Below, piece by piece: positions 25,844 through 34,346 of a stretch of DNA of 64,000 nt. The position numbers and the translations under genes were made by a program. The DNA comes from Saliniramus fredricksonii (GTDB lineage Bacteria > Pseudomonadota > Alphaproteobacteria > Rhizobiales > Beijerinckiaceae): NCBI RefSeq assembly GCF_900094735.1, contig NZ_FMBM01000001.1, positions 186,001-250,000 on the forward strand, in the 5' to 3' direction. A model generated the notes under the pieces. It did no database searches. It was given only the letters and a program-made list of their open reading frames with translations, and had not been told where the DNA came from. How positions within the stretch are numbered: position 1 is the stretch's first letter; every line of letters starts with the position of its first letter.

Positions 25844-26425
25844 ATGCTCAGACGTCTGTATTACTGGACCCTGTCACTCGCCGCGCGACCATGGGCGCCG
25901 TGGGGTCTCGGCGCGGTCTCGTTCACGGAGAGCTCCGTCTTTCCGATCCCGCCGGATGCCATGCTGGTTCCGATGGCACTGGCGCGGCCCGATCAGGCCT
26001 TCTTCTATGCCTTTATCACGACCATCACCTCCGTTGCAGGCGGCCTGTTCGGTTATCTCATCGGCGCCCTGCTCTACGAATCGGTCGGGCTCTGGGTGAT
26101 CGAACTCTACGGGCTGGAGAACAAGGCCGAGAACTTCCGGATGCTGTTTGCCGAGCACGGCCACTGGACCATCATGATCGCCGGCTTCACGCCGATCCCC
26201 TACAAGCTGATCACCATCACCTCCGGCTTTGCCGCCTACGATATCTGGATGTTCATCCTGCTTTCGCTGTTGACGCGCGGCGCGCGCTTCTTTCTGCTGG
26301 CGACGCTGCTCTACAATTTCGGCGACTGGATCCGCGGTTTCATCGATCGCCATTTCGCCTTGTTGACGACGCTCGTGGCCGTCGTCGGCGTGCTCGGCTT
26401 CGTTCTCGTGCGCTATCTGATCTGA
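25844..26425 (+). CDS. YqaA/DedA-like membrane protein
   Basis: A 193-residue protein with four to five membrane segments. FTESSVFPIPPDAMLVPMALARP and the second conserved half with GFTPIPYKLITITSGFA are the re-entrant loop motifs of the DedA/VTT superfamily, YqaA branch. Family members scramble or flip lipids or carry small solutes; the role here is not known. It is 10 bp upstream of dsbB and probably in the same transcript. Confidence 0.85.
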   Translation: MLRRLYYWTLSLAARPWAPWGLGAVSFTESSVFPIPPDAMLVPMALARPDQAFFYAFITTITSVAGGLFGYLIGALLYESVGLWVIELYGLENKAENFRMLFAEHGHWTIMIAGFTPIPYKLITITSGFAAYDIWMFILLSLLTRGARFFLLATLLYNFGDWIRGFIDRHFALLTTLVAVVGVLGFVLVRYLI

Positions 26426-26435
26426 AGGTGATCTC

Positions 26436-26957
26436 GTGCAGATTATCGGCCTCCTCGCCATCCATCGCGGCATCGCGCTCGCCATCGCGCTGATGGGCAT
26501 TGCGACGATCGCCGCAGCTTTGTGGTTCGAGCATGTGGTGGAGCTGCAGCCCTGTCTGTTGTGCCTGTATCAGCGCTGGCCGTATTACGCCGCGATCCCG
26601 CTTGCCCTCGCCATCACCCTGCTTGCGCGGGAGCCCGGCCCCGCCCGCGCCGGCCTCGCATTGATCGGGCTGATCTTTCTCGCCGGAACGGGGCTCGCGC
26701 TCTATCACGTCGGTGTCGAGATGGGTGTCTTTCTCGGCCCCACCGGCTGCGGCGGCGAGGCGGCGGCACGCGCCACCGACATGGACGATTTCAGACGCCA
26801 GCTCGAAACGGTGCGCGTGATCGACTGCTCGCAGCCCGCCTGGATCTTCCTCGGCATCTCCATGGCCGGCTGGAATGCCGTGATCTCCTTCACCATCGCG
26901 CTCATCGCTTTCGCAAGCGCCGCAACCTCATCCGGCAAGATCGCGTTGACTGACTGA
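26436..26957 (+). CDS. dsbB: Disulfide bond formation protein DsbB
   Basis: A 173-residue inner-membrane protein with four membrane helices. Both periplasmic cysteine pairs are visible: C40-LL-C43 (LQPCLLCLYQRWPYY) and C105/C131 (GPTGCGG...VIDCSQPAW). DsbB reoxidises DsbA and passes electrons to quinone. The CLLC first pair is a less usual form seen in alphaproteobacteria. The start is GTG at 26436. No dsbA is in the window. Confidence 0.9.
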   Translation: MQIIGLLAIHRGIALAIALMGIATIAAALWFEHVVELQPCLLCLYQRWPYYAAIPLALAITLLAREPGPARAGLALIGLIFLAGTGLALYHVGVEMGVFLGPTGCGGEAAARATDMDDFRRQLETVRVIDCSQPAWIFLGISMAGWNAVISFTIALIAFASAATSSGKIALTD

Positions 26958-26998
26958 AATCATCCCATCAACCGCGCAGGATCAACAAGGAGCAAGAC

Positions 26999-27325
26999 AT
27001 GGCCCGCTCACGCAGAACCGAAGAACGTGCCCTCGACAAGGACGAACTCGCCTTCGTCGAGAAGAGCCACCATCCCGCGATCAAGGAACTCGCCGACAAG
27101 GATCTCGCCGATCTGATCCGGCAACTGCGCGATCGCCGCGACAAGGCACGCGACGTCGCCAACCGCCAGCGTCGCGAGATGCGCGGCAAGGCGGCCCCGG
27201 CCGGGGCGAAGGGCGCCTCCGACAATACCGGCACGAAAGAGAAGCTCGCCATCCTCGCCGCCGCCCTCAAGCGGGCCAACAAGGAGCGCGATCGCCGGGG
27301 CGAAGGCGCTGTCGAAGCCGCGTGA
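26999..27325 (+). CDS. Conserved small basic protein, unknown function
   Basis: A 108-residue, highly charged helical protein: ARSRRTEERALDKDELAFVEKSHHPAIKELADKDLADLIRQLRDRRDKARDVANRQRREMRGKAAP. No catalytic motif, signal peptide or membrane segment is visible; Arg, Lys and Glu dominate, and it may bind nucleic acid or form a coiled coil. AAGGAG lies 8 bases before the ATG. Similar short proteins occur in many Hyphomicrobiales, but no function is known to me. Confidence 0.75.
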   Translation: MARSRRTEERALDKDELAFVEKSHHPAIKELADKDLADLIRQLRDRRDKARDVANRQRREMRGKAAPAGAKGASDNTGTKEKLAILAAALKRANKERDRRGEGAVEAA

Positions 27326-27326
27326 A

Positions 27327-27341
27327 ACCCGTGTTGCGGGT
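27327..27341. terminator. Short inverted repeat between convergent genes
   Basis: ACCCG-TGTTG-CGGGT lies in the 20 bp between two convergent stops. It could act as a weak bidirectional terminator; there is no T-run. Confidence 0.3.
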
Positions 27342-27345
27342 GGCG

Positions 27346-27804
27346 TCAGTCGATGCCGCCCGCCGCACGTCGCGTGAACCGGCGCAACGCGTCGGATGCC
27401 GACTCGGCGGCTTGCGCCAGATCACGTGCGGCCACGGCGAGCGTCTCCATCGCATCCCGGGACGGGCCAGCGGTCAAGGCCTGCGCGACGCGCTCGGCCT
27501 GTTGCGAAACGCACGCGAGCCGGTAATCGATGTCATTGGCGGCGATCTCGAGCGGCGTGCCCGCGACGACTTCCTCGAAACGGGCGTCGACATCCGGATC
27601 GGTGATGCCGCAATCGCGCAGGCGCATGCAGGCGAGATCGACGAGGTGCCGGCACCAGCCCTCGGCGGCATAGCGGCGGCAGCTGCACGTCATGCTGACC
27701 GCACCTTGCGCGTCAGCGCGCACCGAGACCGTCTCGGTGCCGCCATCATCATCGGTGATCGTCAGGCTGAGCGGCCGATTCGCCAGATCGTGGGTCGTGA
27801 GCAT
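27346..27804 (-). CDS. SWIM zinc-finger-like protein
   Basis: A 152-residue protein. The CxC...CxH pattern of SWIM zinc fingers is present at C40, C42, C51 and H53 (SMTCSCRRYAAEGWCRHLVDLA). A helical region with no further motif follows. SWIM domains bind nucleic acids or proteins. The ATG at 27804 follows GAGGAGTG; the longer frame to 27873 is not needed. It is divergent from the Sua5 gene. Function beyond the zinc finger is unknown. Confidence 0.7.
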   Translation of the reverse strand: MLTTHDLANRPLSLTITDDDGGTETVSVRADAQGAVSMTCSCRRYAAEGWCRHLVDLACMRLRDCGITDPDVDARFEEVVAGTPLEIAANDIDYRLACVSQQAERVAQALTAGPSRDAMETLAVAARDLAQAAESASDALRRFTRRAAGGID

Positions 27805-27885
27805 CGAATCACTCCTCGTGACGATCGTAACCGGTGACGCGCATGCTTCAAACAGGAAGCCGGAAACGAACATACAGCCCAGAGG

Positions 27886-28929
27886 ATGAACAGCACTTTG
27901 ACGACGCCGAACCGCTTCGCGACGACCGAACCGTCAGCCCCGGCCACCTTTACGACCGAGATGCTCTTCGGCGATGATGCCGGCATCGCGCGGGCGGCGA
28001 CTCTCGTGCGCGCCGGGGCCTGCGTCGCACTGCCGACGGAAACGGTCTACGGGCTTGCCGCCGATGCCACGGATGCACGTGCCGTGGCCGGGATCTACGA
28101 GGCGAAGGGGCGCCCGCGCTTCAATCCGCTGATCGCCCATTGCGCCGATTTCGCCGGCGCCGTCCGCGAGGGCGTGTTCGACGCACATGCCCGCCGCCTC
28201 GCCGAGGCCTTCTGGCCGGGCCCGCTGACCCTGGTGGTGCCGCTGGCCGAGACCGCCCGCGTCAGCGATCTCGCCCGCGCCGGCCTGCCGAGCATCGCCT
28301 TGCGCGTTCCCGATCATCCGGTGGCGACGGCACTCCTGCGCGCCGTCGACAGGCCGCTTGCCGCCCCCTCCGCCAACCCGTCCGGGCGGATCAGCCCAAC
28401 CGAAGCGGCCCATGTGGCGCATGATATGGCCGGCAGGATCGCCGCGATTCTCGATGGCGGCGAGACGCGGGTCGGGCTCGAATCCACCATCATTGCCTGC
28501 CTCGGCGGGGCGCCGCGCCTGTTGCGGCCCGGCGGTGTGTCGCGCGAGGCGCTCGAGGCGGTACTCGGATTTGCCTTGGCCGATGATTCATCTGCATCCG
28601 GCGCGCCGTCTGCGCCGGTCGCGCCGGGCATGCTGACGAGCCATTACGCCCCGCGCGCGCGGGTACGGCTGAACGCAGAGACGATCGAACCGGACGAGGC
28701 GGCGCTGCTCTTTGGAACGGTCTCCCCGCGCGGCATCGACGAAGCGGTCGCGGCGAGAAATCTGAGCGAAAGCGGCGATCTGCGCGAGGCTGCGGCCAAT
28801 CTCTTCGGCGCCATGCGCGCGCTTGACGAAACGGGGGCCGCCGGCATCGCCGTGACCCCCATTCCGGAGCATGGTCTTGGCGCGGCGATCATGGATCGCC
28901 TGCGCCGCGCCGCCGCCGATCGCGGTTGA
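27886..28929 (+). CDS. L-threonylcarbamoyladenylate synthase (Sua5/TsaC)
   Basis: A 347-residue two-domain Sua5 protein. The YrdC domain has the catalytic start CVALPTETVYGLAADATD, KGRPRFNPLIAH, FWPGPLTLVV and ESTII; the C-terminal SUA5 domain includes APGMLTSHYAPRARV. It makes threonylcarbamoyl-AMP for the t6A37 modification of ANN-decoding tRNAs. The ATG at 27886 is immediately preceded by AGAGG, too close for ideal use, so the true start may lie slightly downstream. It converges on wrbA with a 7-bp gap. Confidence 0.92.
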   Translation: MNSTLTTPNRFATTEPSAPATFTTEMLFGDDAGIARAATLVRAGACVALPTETVYGLAADATDARAVAGIYEAKGRPRFNPLIAHCADFAGAVREGVFDAHARRLAEAFWPGPLTLVVPLAETARVSDLARAGLPSIALRVPDHPVATALLRAVDRPLAAPSANPSGRISPTEAAHVAHDMAGRIAAILDGGETRVGLESTIIACLGGAPRLLRPGGVSREALEAVLGFALADDSSASGAPSAPVAPGMLTSHYAPRARVRLNAETIEPDEAALLFGTVSPRGIDEAVAARNLSESGDLREAAANLFGAMRALDETGAAGIAVTPIPEHGLGAAIMDRLRRAAADRG

Positions 28930-28936
28930 ACCAGCC

Positions 28937-29536
28937 TCAACCCGCGAGTTTCGCTGCGATTTCCGCCACATGCCGGCCCTGAAAACGCGCACCGTCGAGC
29001 TCGACCTGCGAAGGCTGACGCGAGCCGTCGCCGCCGGCGATGGTCGAGGCACCATAGGGCGAATTGCCCATCACTTCGTCATAGCCCATCTGACCGGTAA
29101 AGCTGTAGGGCAGGCCGACGATGACGAAGCCGAGATGCAGGAGAACGGTATGGAAGCTCAGGATGGTCGATTCCTGGCCGCCATGCTGCGTCGCGGTCGA
29201 GGTGAAGACCGCGCCGACCTTGCCGATCAGCTTGCCCTGCGCCCAGAGCCCGCCGGCCTGGTCGATGAAGTTCTTCATCTGCGCGGTCATGTTGCCGAAA
29301 CGCGTCCCGGTGCCGAAGATCACCGCGTCGTAATCGGCGAGTTCTTCCACGGTCGCGATCGGCGCCGCCTGGTCGAGCTTGTAACCGCTTTGCTGCGCAA
29401 CCTCCTGCGGCACCAGCTCCGGGACACGCTTGATGGTGACCTCGGCCCCGGCTTCGCGGGCGCCCTCCGCCACGGCGCCAGCCATCGTTTCGATATGGCC
29501 ATAGGAAGAATAATAGAGAACGAGAACGCGTGCCAT
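28937..29536 (-). CDS. wrbA: NAD(P)H:quinone oxidoreductase, WrbA type
   Basis: A 199-residue flavodoxin-like protein. [16 protein letters not shown] binds FMN phosphate, GTGTRFGNM and [17 protein letters not shown] segments (here [14 protein letters not shown]) are WrbA signatures, and the C-terminus [33 protein letters not shown] is also characteristic. The tetrameric enzyme reduces quinones by two electrons and protects against oxidative stress. MARVLVLYY at 29536 is the family start. It is divergent from a LysR gene. Confidence 0.95.
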   Translation of the reverse strand: MARVLVLYYSSYGHIETMAGAVAEGAREAGAEVTIKRVPELVPQEVAQQSGYKLDQAAPIATVEELADYDAVIFGTGTRFGNMTAQMKNFIDQAGGLWAQGKLIGKVGAVFTSTATQHGGQESTILSFHTVLLHLGFVIVGLPYSFTGQMGYDEVMGNSPYGASTIAGGDGSRQPSQVELDGARFQGRHVAEIAAKLAG

Positions 29537-29629
29537 TGGCTGGCTCCTGTGATGTGGGTTTGTCACTCCTCATTTAATCTTTCCACACCGCAATAAAATA
29601 GCTATCCTGGTAAGACTCAAATTGCATGG

Positions 29630-30565
29630 ATGCAAGAAATGACACTTCCCCAGCAGATCCCCTGGGATGAATTCCGCCTCGTGCGCATCATCGCCGAATC
29701 ACGCGGTCTGACCGGCGCGGCAGAAGTGCTTGGCGTCAATCATTCGACGGTCTTCCGCCGCCTTGGCCAGCTCGAAGACACCTTGCAGGTCAAGCTGTTC
29801 GAGCGTCACCGCACCGGCTATGTCCTGACCACGGCGGGTGAGGAGATGGCGGCGCTGGCCGAGCGCATGGACGAGGATGTCGCCGCTTTCACGCGCCGGC
29901 TCGCCGGCCAGTCGATCGCACCGGCAGGCGAATTGCGGGTCACGACCAATGATTCGCTCCTGGTGCATCTGCTGACGCCGATCTTTGCCGCGTTCACGCG
30001 CGCCTATCCCGAGATTCGCCTCGACGTGGTGCTCGCCAACCAGGCGCTGAACCTGTCGAAGCGCGATGCCGATGTCGCCATTCGCGCCACCGACAACCCG
30101 CCGGAAACGCTGGTCGGACGGCGCGTCGCGACAATTGCCTGGGCGCTCTATGCGCATCGCGCGGATGTACCCGACCCTTCTGCTGTCGATCTGATCGATC
30201 TGTTCGCGAAGCGCTGGGTCTCGCTGGGCGACAATCTCGCCGGACTCAAGGTGACGCGCTACATCGCCGAACACGTTGCCCCGGAGCATATTGTCTACCG
30301 GGTGAACACGGTGCTCGGCCTCGCCGAGGCCATCGGCGCGCGGGCCGGGCTCGGCCCCCTGCCCTGCTTCATCGCCGGGCAGAACCCCGATCTGGTGCGC
30401 CTTGCCCCGCCACGGGAGGATTTCTCCGCCGGGTTATGGGTGCTCACCCATCCCGATCTGCGCCACGCCGCCCGGGTGCGCGCCTTCCTGGATTTCGTCA
30501 ATGCCGCCATCGTCGCGCAACGCCCCATGATCGAGGGGCGCGATGATCCCGATGGCAGCACCTGA
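29630..30565 (+). CDS. LysR family transcriptional regulator
   Basis: A 311-residue LysR protein. The helix-turn-helix is RIIAESRGLTGAAEVLGVNHSTVFRRLGQLEDTLQVKLFERHRTGYVLT. The substrate-binding half follows, with DVVLANQALNLSKRDADVAIRATDNPPETLVGRRV, the arrangement seen in AaeR/DsdC-like repressors of quinone and oxidative-stress genes. It is divergent from wrbA, with 93 bp between starts, so wrbA is its likely target. An ATG at 29639 is an alternative start. Confidence 0.88.
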   Translation: MQEMTLPQQIPWDEFRLVRIIAESRGLTGAAEVLGVNHSTVFRRLGQLEDTLQVKLFERHRTGYVLTTAGEEMAALAERMDEDVAAFTRRLAGQSIAPAGELRVTTNDSLLVHLLTPIFAAFTRAYPEIRLDVVLANQALNLSKRDADVAIRATDNPPETLVGRRVATIAWALYAHRADVPDPSAVDLIDLFAKRWVSLGDNLAGLKVTRYIAEHVAPEHIVYRVNTVLGLAEAIGARAGLGPLPCFIAGQNPDLVRLAPPREDFSAGLWVLTHPDLRHAARVRAFLDFVNAAIVAQRPMIEGRDDPDGST

Positions 30566-30645
30566 GGCCGCGCATTCCCGGCGGGCGCGAATGAGGCGGG
30601 CATGACTTCGCGCATGCGCAATGCCCGTCCGGCTTCGTCCCCGGA

Positions 30646-31287
30646 TCAGGCGTCGCCTGCAAAGCGCTGTGCGAGGTATGACAGCACCTCGGCCTTGTCG
30701 ACCACATCACCATACTTTGCGTTGATATCGAAGAGGTTGGCCTCATGCGGCCCGTCATGGCGATCGCCGACGCATTCGCGTGGCACGATCGGGCGGAACC
30801 CGTGCTGGATCGCGTCGATGGCGGTGGCGCGGATGCAGCCGCTGGTCGAGCAGCCGATCAGGATGGCGGTGTCGATGCCCGCCGCCGTGAGCGTTGCGGC
30901 GAGGCTCGTGCCGAAGAACGCGCTTGCATAATTCTTGACGATGACCAACTCGTCTTCCTGCGGCGCAACGCGCGGGTCGAATTCCGCCAGTGGCTCCCCT
31001 GGCACAAGGCTGCGCAGAACCGGGACCTTGCGCGCGAACAGGCCGCCATCCAGACCGGAAGCATGGAAGAGCACGCGGGTATGGATGACCGGAAGCCCGG
31101 CCACGCGCGCAGCCGCGATCAGCGCCACGCTCTCATCGACCGCGCGCACGACGCCTTCGGCAAAGAGCGGAGCGCCGGGGCTGGTGTAGCCCTGCAGGAA
31201 ATCGATCACGATCAGCGCCGGTCGTGCCCCGAAGCCGAGGCGGTTGTCGAATACGCCGGCGTAATTGCGCTCACGGCTGTCGTTCAT
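30646..31287 (-). CDS. Isochorismatase-family cysteine hydrolase
   Basis: A 213-residue hydrolase with the catalytic triad visible: D29 (LIVIDFLQGY), K118 (VIVKNYASAFFGT) and C151 (IGCSTSGCIRATA). The closest pattern is N-carbamoylsarcosine/maleamate amidohydrolase, which cleave amides or carbamoyl groups; the exact substrate is open. It lies 52 bp downstream of the HMG-CoA lyase-like gene on the same strand. A TTGTATCCAA box in that gap matches one upstream of the lyase gene. Confidence 0.85.
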   Translation of the reverse strand: MNDSRERNYAGVFDNRLGFGARPALIVIDFLQGYTSPGAPLFAEGVVRAVDESVALIAAARVAGLPVIHTRVLFHASGLDGGLFARKVPVLRSLVPGEPLAEFDPRVAPQEDELVIVKNYASAFFGTSLAATLTAAGIDTAILIGCSTSGCIRATAIDAIQHGFRPIVPRECVGDRHDGPHEANLFDINAKYGDVVDKAEVLSYLAQRFAGDA

Positions 31288-31318
31288 GACCGGACTCCGC
31301 TATCAGATTCCATCGAGA

Positions 31319-31328
31319 TTGTATCCAA
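31319..31328. promoter_or_regulatory. Candidate GntR/FCD-type operator upstream of the isochorismatase gene
   Basis: TTGTATCCAA, inside the near-palindrome ATTGTATCCAAT, is centred about 36 bp upstream of the hydrolase ATG. It differs by one base from the perfect TTGTATACAA at 32335. TTGTAtACAA-like boxes are typical of FCD-type GntR repressors. Confidence 0.5.
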
Positions 31329-31339
31329 TTTGTGCCCGA

Positions 31340-32272
31340 TCAGGCAGCCTTGCCGAGATTTCCGGGGAAGGTGCCGGCGCGACCGAGCAGGGCGGGCGGC
31401 TGCTTGCCGAGCTGCTCGCCGAGCCAGTTGCCCGTGGCGATCAGCGCGTCGAGATCGATGCCGCCCAGATGCCCCATGCGCTGCAGCATGTAGGTGAGAT
31501 CCTCACTCGGCACGTTGCCGGTCGCCGCCGGCGCGAAGGGGCAGCCGCCGAAACCGCCGACGGAGGCGTCGAGCGCCGTGACGCCGGATGCGATTGCAGT
31601 CACGGCATTGGCGAGACCGGTATTACGGGTATTGTGGAAATGCGCGCGCAGGGGCAGGTCCGGCAAAGCCTCCCGCAGCAGGGCGAAGCGGGTGGTCACG
31701 TCGCCGGGCGCGGCGACGCCGATCGTATCGGCCAGCGCGATCTCGTCCGGCAGCGCATCCGCCGCCGCGAGTTCGGCGGCGATGGCGGCCGGGCGGCCCG
31801 GATCGACCTCGCCCTCGAAGGGACAGCCGAAAGCGGCGGCAATGGTGAGGCTCGTCATGCAGCCGGCCTCGCGAGCCGCCGCGCGGACATCGCGCCATTG
31901 CGCCAGTGTCTCGGCGATCGGGACGCCCTGGTTGCGCTGGTTGAAGGTCTCACTGGCAACGACGACATAGGTCACCTCGTCCACACCCGCCGCGATGGCT
32001 TCACGCGCACCGCGCAGGTTGAGCGCGAGCGCTGAAAGGGACGGTTTCGCGACAGCCATGGCGGGATCATCACGCAAAGCCGAAACGAGGTCGCCGGCGC
32101 CAGCCATTTGCGGGACGCGTTTGGGATTGACGAAGCTCGTTACCTCGATGCGGCGCAGCCCGGCGGCCACGAGCTTGCCGATCAGGGCCTGTTTCATCGC
32201 ACGATCAAGGATTGTCGGTTCGTTCTGGATGCCGTCGCGCGGGGCGACCTCGACGAGCGTGACTTCTGCCAT
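31340..32272 (-). CDS. Hydroxymethylglutaryl-CoA lyase family protein
   Basis: A 310-residue TIM-barrel lyase. EVAPRDGIQNEP holds the metal/substrate residues (RD), FVNPKRVPQMAGA follows, HFHNTRNTGLAN provides metal-binding histidines and GGFGGCPFAPAATGNVPSEDLTYMLQRMG is the HMG-CoA lyase cysteine loop. The enzyme splits HMG-CoA to acetoacetate and acetyl-CoA in leucine degradation; related 3-hydroxyacyl-CoA lyases are possible. The ATG at 32272 (MAEVTLVEVAPRDG) is chosen over 32323. Confidence 0.88.
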   Translation of the reverse strand: MAEVTLVEVAPRDGIQNEPTILDRAMKQALIGKLVAAGLRRIEVTSFVNPKRVPQMAGAGDLVSALRDDPAMAVAKPSLSALALNLRGAREAIAAGVDEVTYVVVASETFNQRNQGVPIAETLAQWRDVRAAAREAGCMTSLTIAAAFGCPFEGEVDPGRPAAIAAELAAADALPDEIALADTIGVAAPGDVTTRFALLREALPDLPLRAHFHNTRNTGLANAVTAIASGVTALDASVGGFGGCPFAPAATGNVPSEDLTYMLQRMGHLGGIDLDALIATGNWLGEQLGKQPPALLGRAGTFPGNLGKAA

Positions 32273-32334
32273 GGGGCGCTCCCTGCCTGCCTGATCGACG
32301 CCATATCGCATCAGCGTCCTCACAATTCAGGGCT

Positions 32335-32344
32335 TTGTATACAA
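32335..32344. promoter_or_regulatory. Candidate GntR/FCD-type operator upstream of the HMG-CoA lyase gene
   Basis: TTGTATACAA is a perfect palindrome centred 68 bp upstream of the lyase ATG. With the near copy before the downstream hydrolase gene it suggests shared control by one GntR-family regulator. Confidence 0.55.
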
Positions 32345-32411
32345 TGACGCAGGCAATCCGTCGAGTGCGCGGGTGCGGATACGCGTTCCGACAAGCGCGG
32401 CGCTGGCCGTC

Positions 32412-33713
32412 TCAGCGCCCGACGCTCGTATAGCTGAAACCGAGCGCCGCGACGTCGTCGGCGCGGTAGATATTGCGCAGATCGACCAGGACCGGCGCCT
32501 TCATGAGCGCCTTCATGCGCCCGAGATCGAGGGCACGGAAGGCGTCCCATTCGGTGACGATGACGAGCGCATCGGCGCCCTCGGTGCAGGAATAGGGATC
32601 GTCGGCGTAAGTGACATCATCAAGCACCTGTCTTGCCTGTTCGATCCCCTCAGGATCATAGGCCGTCACCCTTGCGCCCATATCCTGAAGCGTGCGGATG
32701 ATGGCGATGGCGGGCGAATCGCGCATGTCGTCGGTATTGGGCTTGAAGGTCAGGCCGAGAATGGCAATACGCTTGCCGTGGACGTCGCCGCCGCAGGCCT
32801 TGACGACCTTGCGGCCCATGGCGCGTTTGCGCGTATCGTTGACCGCCGCGACCGTCTCGACGATGCGGATCGGCGCGTCATTGTCCTGCGCGGTCTTGAT
32901 CAGGGCCAGCGTATCCTTGGGGAAGCAGGAGCCGCCGAAGCCGGGACCGGCATGCAGGAATTTCGAGCCGATGCGGTTATCGAGGCCGATGCCGCGGGCG
33001 ACATCCTGGACATTCGCGCCGACCTTCTCGCACAGATCCGCGATCTCGTTGATGAAGGTGATCTTGGTGGCGAGAAAGGCGTTGCCGGCATATTTCGTCA
33101 GCTCGGCCGTGCGCCGCCCGGTGAAGAGCATCGGCGAATGGTTGAGATGCAGCGGGCGATAGGCCTGGATCATTGGTTCGCGGGCGCGCTCATCCTCGAT
33201 GCCGATGACGATGCGGTCGGGCCGCTTGAAATCGCTGATCGCGGCGCCTTCACGCAGGAATTCCGGGTTGGAGACCACCGCGAAATCCGCATCCGGACGC
33301 TCCTCGCGGATGATGCGCTCGACCTCGTCGCCGGTGCCGACGGGTACGGTGGATTTGGTCACGATCACCGTAAAACCCTCCATCGCATGGGCGATCTCGC
33401 GGGCGGCGGCGTAGACATAGGTCAGATCGGCATGGCCGTCGCCCCGGCGCGAGGGCGTGCCCACGCCGATGAAGACCGCTTCGGCCTGCGCCACGGCGGG
33501 CGCAAGCTCGGTGGTGAAGGAAAGCCGTTTCTGGGCGACGTTGCGTGCCACGAGCTCCGCGAGCCCCGGCTCGTAGATCGGCATCTCGCCCGCCTGCAGC
33601 ATGGCAATCTTGCGCTCATCCTTGTCGACACAGACCACTTCGTGCCCAAAATCGGCGAAGCAGGCCCCAGAGACGAGCCCGACATAGCCCGTACCGATCA
33701 TCGTGATGCGCAT
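32412..33713 (-). CDS. ugd: UDP-glucose 6-dehydrogenase
   Basis: A 433-residue enzyme, full length. It has an N-terminal Rossmann GTGYVGLVSGACFADFGHEV, the linker KYAGNAFLATKITFINEIADLCE, the catalytic cysteine C263 in GFGGSCFPKD and a C-terminal UDP-binding domain with GLTFKPNTDDMRDSPA. It oxidises UDP-glucose twice with NAD to UDP-glucuronate, a precursor of acidic exopolysaccharide and lipid sugars. GGAG lies before the ATG. No other sugar-nucleotide gene is adjacent. Confidence 0.95.
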   Translation of the reverse strand: MRITMIGTGYVGLVSGACFADFGHEVVCVDKDERKIAMLQAGEMPIYEPGLAELVARNVAQKRLSFTTELAPAVAQAEAVFIGVGTPSRRGDGHADLTYVYAAAREIAHAMEGFTVIVTKSTVPVGTGDEVERIIREERPDADFAVVSNPEFLREGAAISDFKRPDRIVIGIEDERAREPMIQAYRPLHLNHSPMLFTGRRTAELTKYAGNAFLATKITFINEIADLCEKVGANVQDVARGIGLDNRIGSKFLHAGPGFGGSCFPKDTLALIKTAQDNDAPIRIVETVAAVNDTRKRAMGRKVVKACGGDVHGKRIAILGLTFKPNTDDMRDSPAIAIIRTLQDMGARVTAYDPEGIEQARQVLDDVTYADDPYSCTEGADALVIVTEWDAFRALDLGRMKALMKAPVLVDLRNIYRADDVAALGFSYTSVGR

Positions 33714-34346
33714 GGAAATTCTCCGTCACCGCGCGTGCTGCAAAAGCCTCGACCGCAAACGGGATAGCCGATCGGGCCGTGAAAGCAACCCCATCTGATG
33801 CAATGACTTCTGTCGGTCGCCGATGCGCCGCGCAGGGCACGCACAACTCCCGTTCTACCAGCTAAGCAGGCCAGAGCGGACGCCTCATGAAGCGCGCGCT
33901 TTCCCTCCCCTAAGGCGCGGGATCAAGGGTGGGGTCAACCCGGATCATGAAATCCGCGTCGTCGACGCTTTTCATTCACCGCCCTCCCCACCCTCATTCC
34001 CTCCCCGCTGGGGAGGGAGGCCAGGGCGTGTGCTCTGCGTCGGTCCAAACCGGCAAGATGGGTGACGTTTTGGACCATCAGAATAAATCACGGCGGTGAT
34101 GAAGCGGGCGGACGTCATCGACGTTGGAGAATTACCACGACCGCCCCTCACCCCCGGCACCTCTCCACGAGGGAGAGGGGAGAGCGCGCTGCATTGACGG
34201 CCCGGAGCAGACGCAAGCGCTGGTGCGTTGCCCGCATATCGGGGCCGGGGGACGATTATGGCATTTACCTTTGCGCAAATTAGGCTAGATGGAAGTGAAC
34301 ATCGGCCTTTCTGCGCCAGCGGCCTGCCCCTGGGATTGGATATTTC
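33714..34346. other. Long intergenic region with three inverted repeats
   Basis: No gene is supported in these 633 bp. Three inverted repeats are clear: a 9-bp stem with 3-base loop at 33998-34018 (arms around CCCTCCCC/GGGGAGGG), GGTCCAAA/TTTGGACC at 34042-34049 and 34069-34076, and CCTCTCC/GGAGAGG at 34160-34178. Their Pu/Py-rich arms resemble short intergenic repeats common in GC-rich proteobacteria. The desaturase promoter probably lies in the AT-richer part near 34255-34300. Confidence 0.6.

Noticed and set aside
33847..33868. tRNA D-arm look-alike (reverse of GCTTAGCTGGTAGAACG)
   Set aside because: Only about 20 bp resemble a D-arm; no acceptor, anticodon or T-arm is found around it, so neither a tRNA gene nor an attachment site can be supported.
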